From an uncultured Lachnospiraceae bacterium (GTDB lineage Bacteria; Bacillota; Clostridia; Lachnospirales; Lachnospiraceae), in NCBI GenBank assembly GCA_902779575.1, contig CACZBW010000004.1:278166-342165 (forward strand): a DNA stretch of 64,000 nt. Direction: 5' to 3'. The stretch's first letter is position 1. Every line of letters starts with the position of its first letter. A model generated the notes under the pieces. It had not been told where the DNA came from and made no database searches. It saw nothing but the letters and a program-made list of their open reading frames with translations. Of the stretch, positions 63,346-64,000 are shown piece by piece. The position numbers and the translations under genes are program-made.

Positions 63346-64000
63346 ATGACAGAAAGAATCTATTATGAAGATGTAATGTGCAGCGTTTTTGACGCGAAGG
63401 TGTTAAGCTGCAGCCGGAGAGGAGACCATTACGAAATCATCCCGGACCGCTCCGCCTTTTACCCTGAGGGCGGCGGACAGAGCGGCGACCGCGGCTTCCT
63501 GCTGTGTCCGGACAGAAGCGGAGAATCAGGAGAAAACGACGGGCTTCTTACGCCCGATTCTCAAGAACAAAGAGGCGCAAAGATCTGTGTATTCGACACG
63601 CATGAGCGCGGCGGGGATGTGATCCTTTACTGCGATGCTCCTGCAGCGGAGGGAGAACGGATTGAAGGGCATCTGGACTGGGAGTACCGCTTTGACCGTA
63701 TGCAGAATCATACGGGAGAACATATCGTGAGCGGGCTGATACATGAAAGATTCGGCTATGAGAACGTCGGTTTTCATATGAGCAGCGACCGTATGACGAT
63801 TGATCTCAGCGGAGAGATCACGGAAGAGGAAATCCGTGAGATTGAGAGACTTGCAAATGAAATTGTCTGGTCCGATGTCCCTGTTTATACGGATCTTTAT
63901 TCAGAAGAAGAAGCGGAAAATGTAGAGTTTCGCAGCAAAAAACAGCTGCACGGCACGATCCGGGTGGTCAGGATTCCGGGAGCCGACGTCTGTGCCTGCT
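63346..64000 (+). CDS. AlaX-like alanyl-tRNA editing protein (5' part)
   Basis: 218 codons are visible before the window ends. The protein begins TERIYYEDVMCSVFDAKVLS. It has SAFYPEGGGQSGDRG (a hallmark of the AlaRS editing family), the zinc motif MQNHTGEHIVSGLIHERFGY (HxxxH), and the start of the second zinc element GADVCAC. Such proteins hydrolyse mischarged Ser- or Gly-tRNA(Ala). A low-complexity insert lies near residues 55-80. An in-frame ATG at 63310 with AGAAGGG before it is an alternative start. Full-length AlaRS is unlikely because the catalytic domain is absent. Confidence 0.85.
   Translation, partial: MTERIYYEDVMCSVFDAKVLSCSRRGDHYEIIPDRSAFYPEGGGQSGDRGFLLCPDRSGESGENDGLLTPDSQEQRGAKICVFDTHERGGDVILYCDAPAAEGERIEGHLDWEYRFDRMQNHTGEHIVSGLIHERFGYENVGFHMSSDRMTIDLSGEITEEEIREIERLANEIVWSDVPVYTDLYSEEEAENVEFRSKKQLHGTIRVVRIPGADVCAC

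Overview
The window reads as a chromosomal segment of a fairly GC-rich, low-repeat Firmicute of class Clostridia, probably Lachnospirales. This is inferred from gene content and order: pyrH-frr-uppS-cdsA-dxr-rseP, recA-recX-rny, dgt-dnaG-trmK, a phasin-like/UbiB pair, strong AGGAGG ribosome sites and TTGACA/TATAAT promoters, and no outer-membrane genes. No species is claimed. Nearly all genes run on the + strand. The exceptions are two lone glycosidases (GH32, GH29) and a PHP/HAD pair.

Layout. 0-3 kb: the tail of an unknown gene, then an ATP-grasp ligase and a CapK/PaaK-like adenylating enzyme. 3-8.3 kb: UMP kinase, ribosome recycling factor, undecaprenyl diphosphate synthase, CDP-DAG synthase, DXP reductoisomerase and site-2 protease. 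8.4-18 kb: free methionine-R-sulfoxide reductase, a secreted protein, LexA-controlled recA with recX, RNase Y, a broken larE, a PutP-type symporter and another secreted protein. 18.2-25 kb: a complete oligopeptide ABC operon (oppBCDF) followed by a separately promoted binding protein. 25-30.6 kb: a surface protein, an Rrf2 regulator, a rhodanese-TtcA fusion, a GH32 hydrolase and cysK. 31-34.3 kb: a sugar ABC binding protein and two permeases, with no ATPase. 34.6-40 kb: rpoD, dgkA, a phasin-like protein, UbiB kinase and a DUF362 protein. 40-45 kb: ilvN, ilvC, metY and a GH29 fucosidase. 45-51.3 kb: dgt, dnaG, trmK, a TGS/uridine-kinase protein and RNase P RNA. 51.4-64 kb: a Ca2+-type P-ATPase, an IMPase family protein, a giant InlB-repeat surface protein, a TauE/SafE-kinase fusion, HAD and PHP hydrolases, and the start of an AlaX-type editing protein.

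Functional themes: envelope lipid precursors (UppS, CdsA, Dxr, DgkA); sulfur and thiol metabolism (Rrf2 regulator, rhodanese-TtcA, CysK, MetY, fRMsr, dead LarE); peptide and sugar import; and the replication/transcription core (DnaG, RpoD, Dgt).

Most striking observations: (1) the oligopeptide-binding lipoprotein at 22505-24970 is circularly permuted. The segment that normally ends this family sits before the normal N-terminal lobe, behind an Ala/Glu-rich tail of about 250 residues built on an 18-residue period. (2) A 92-bp double-hairpin element occurs twice in opposite orientation (2869-2960 and 46199-46290), about 86% identical by eye. (3) larE has lost its PP-loop and its frame. (4) A TauE/SafE transporter is fused to a VTE5/dolichol-kinase-like domain. 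(5) Several gene gaps carry short tandem-repeat arrays with units of 25, 30, 37, 29 and 48 bp. All coordinates and alignments were worked out by eye; no database search was run.
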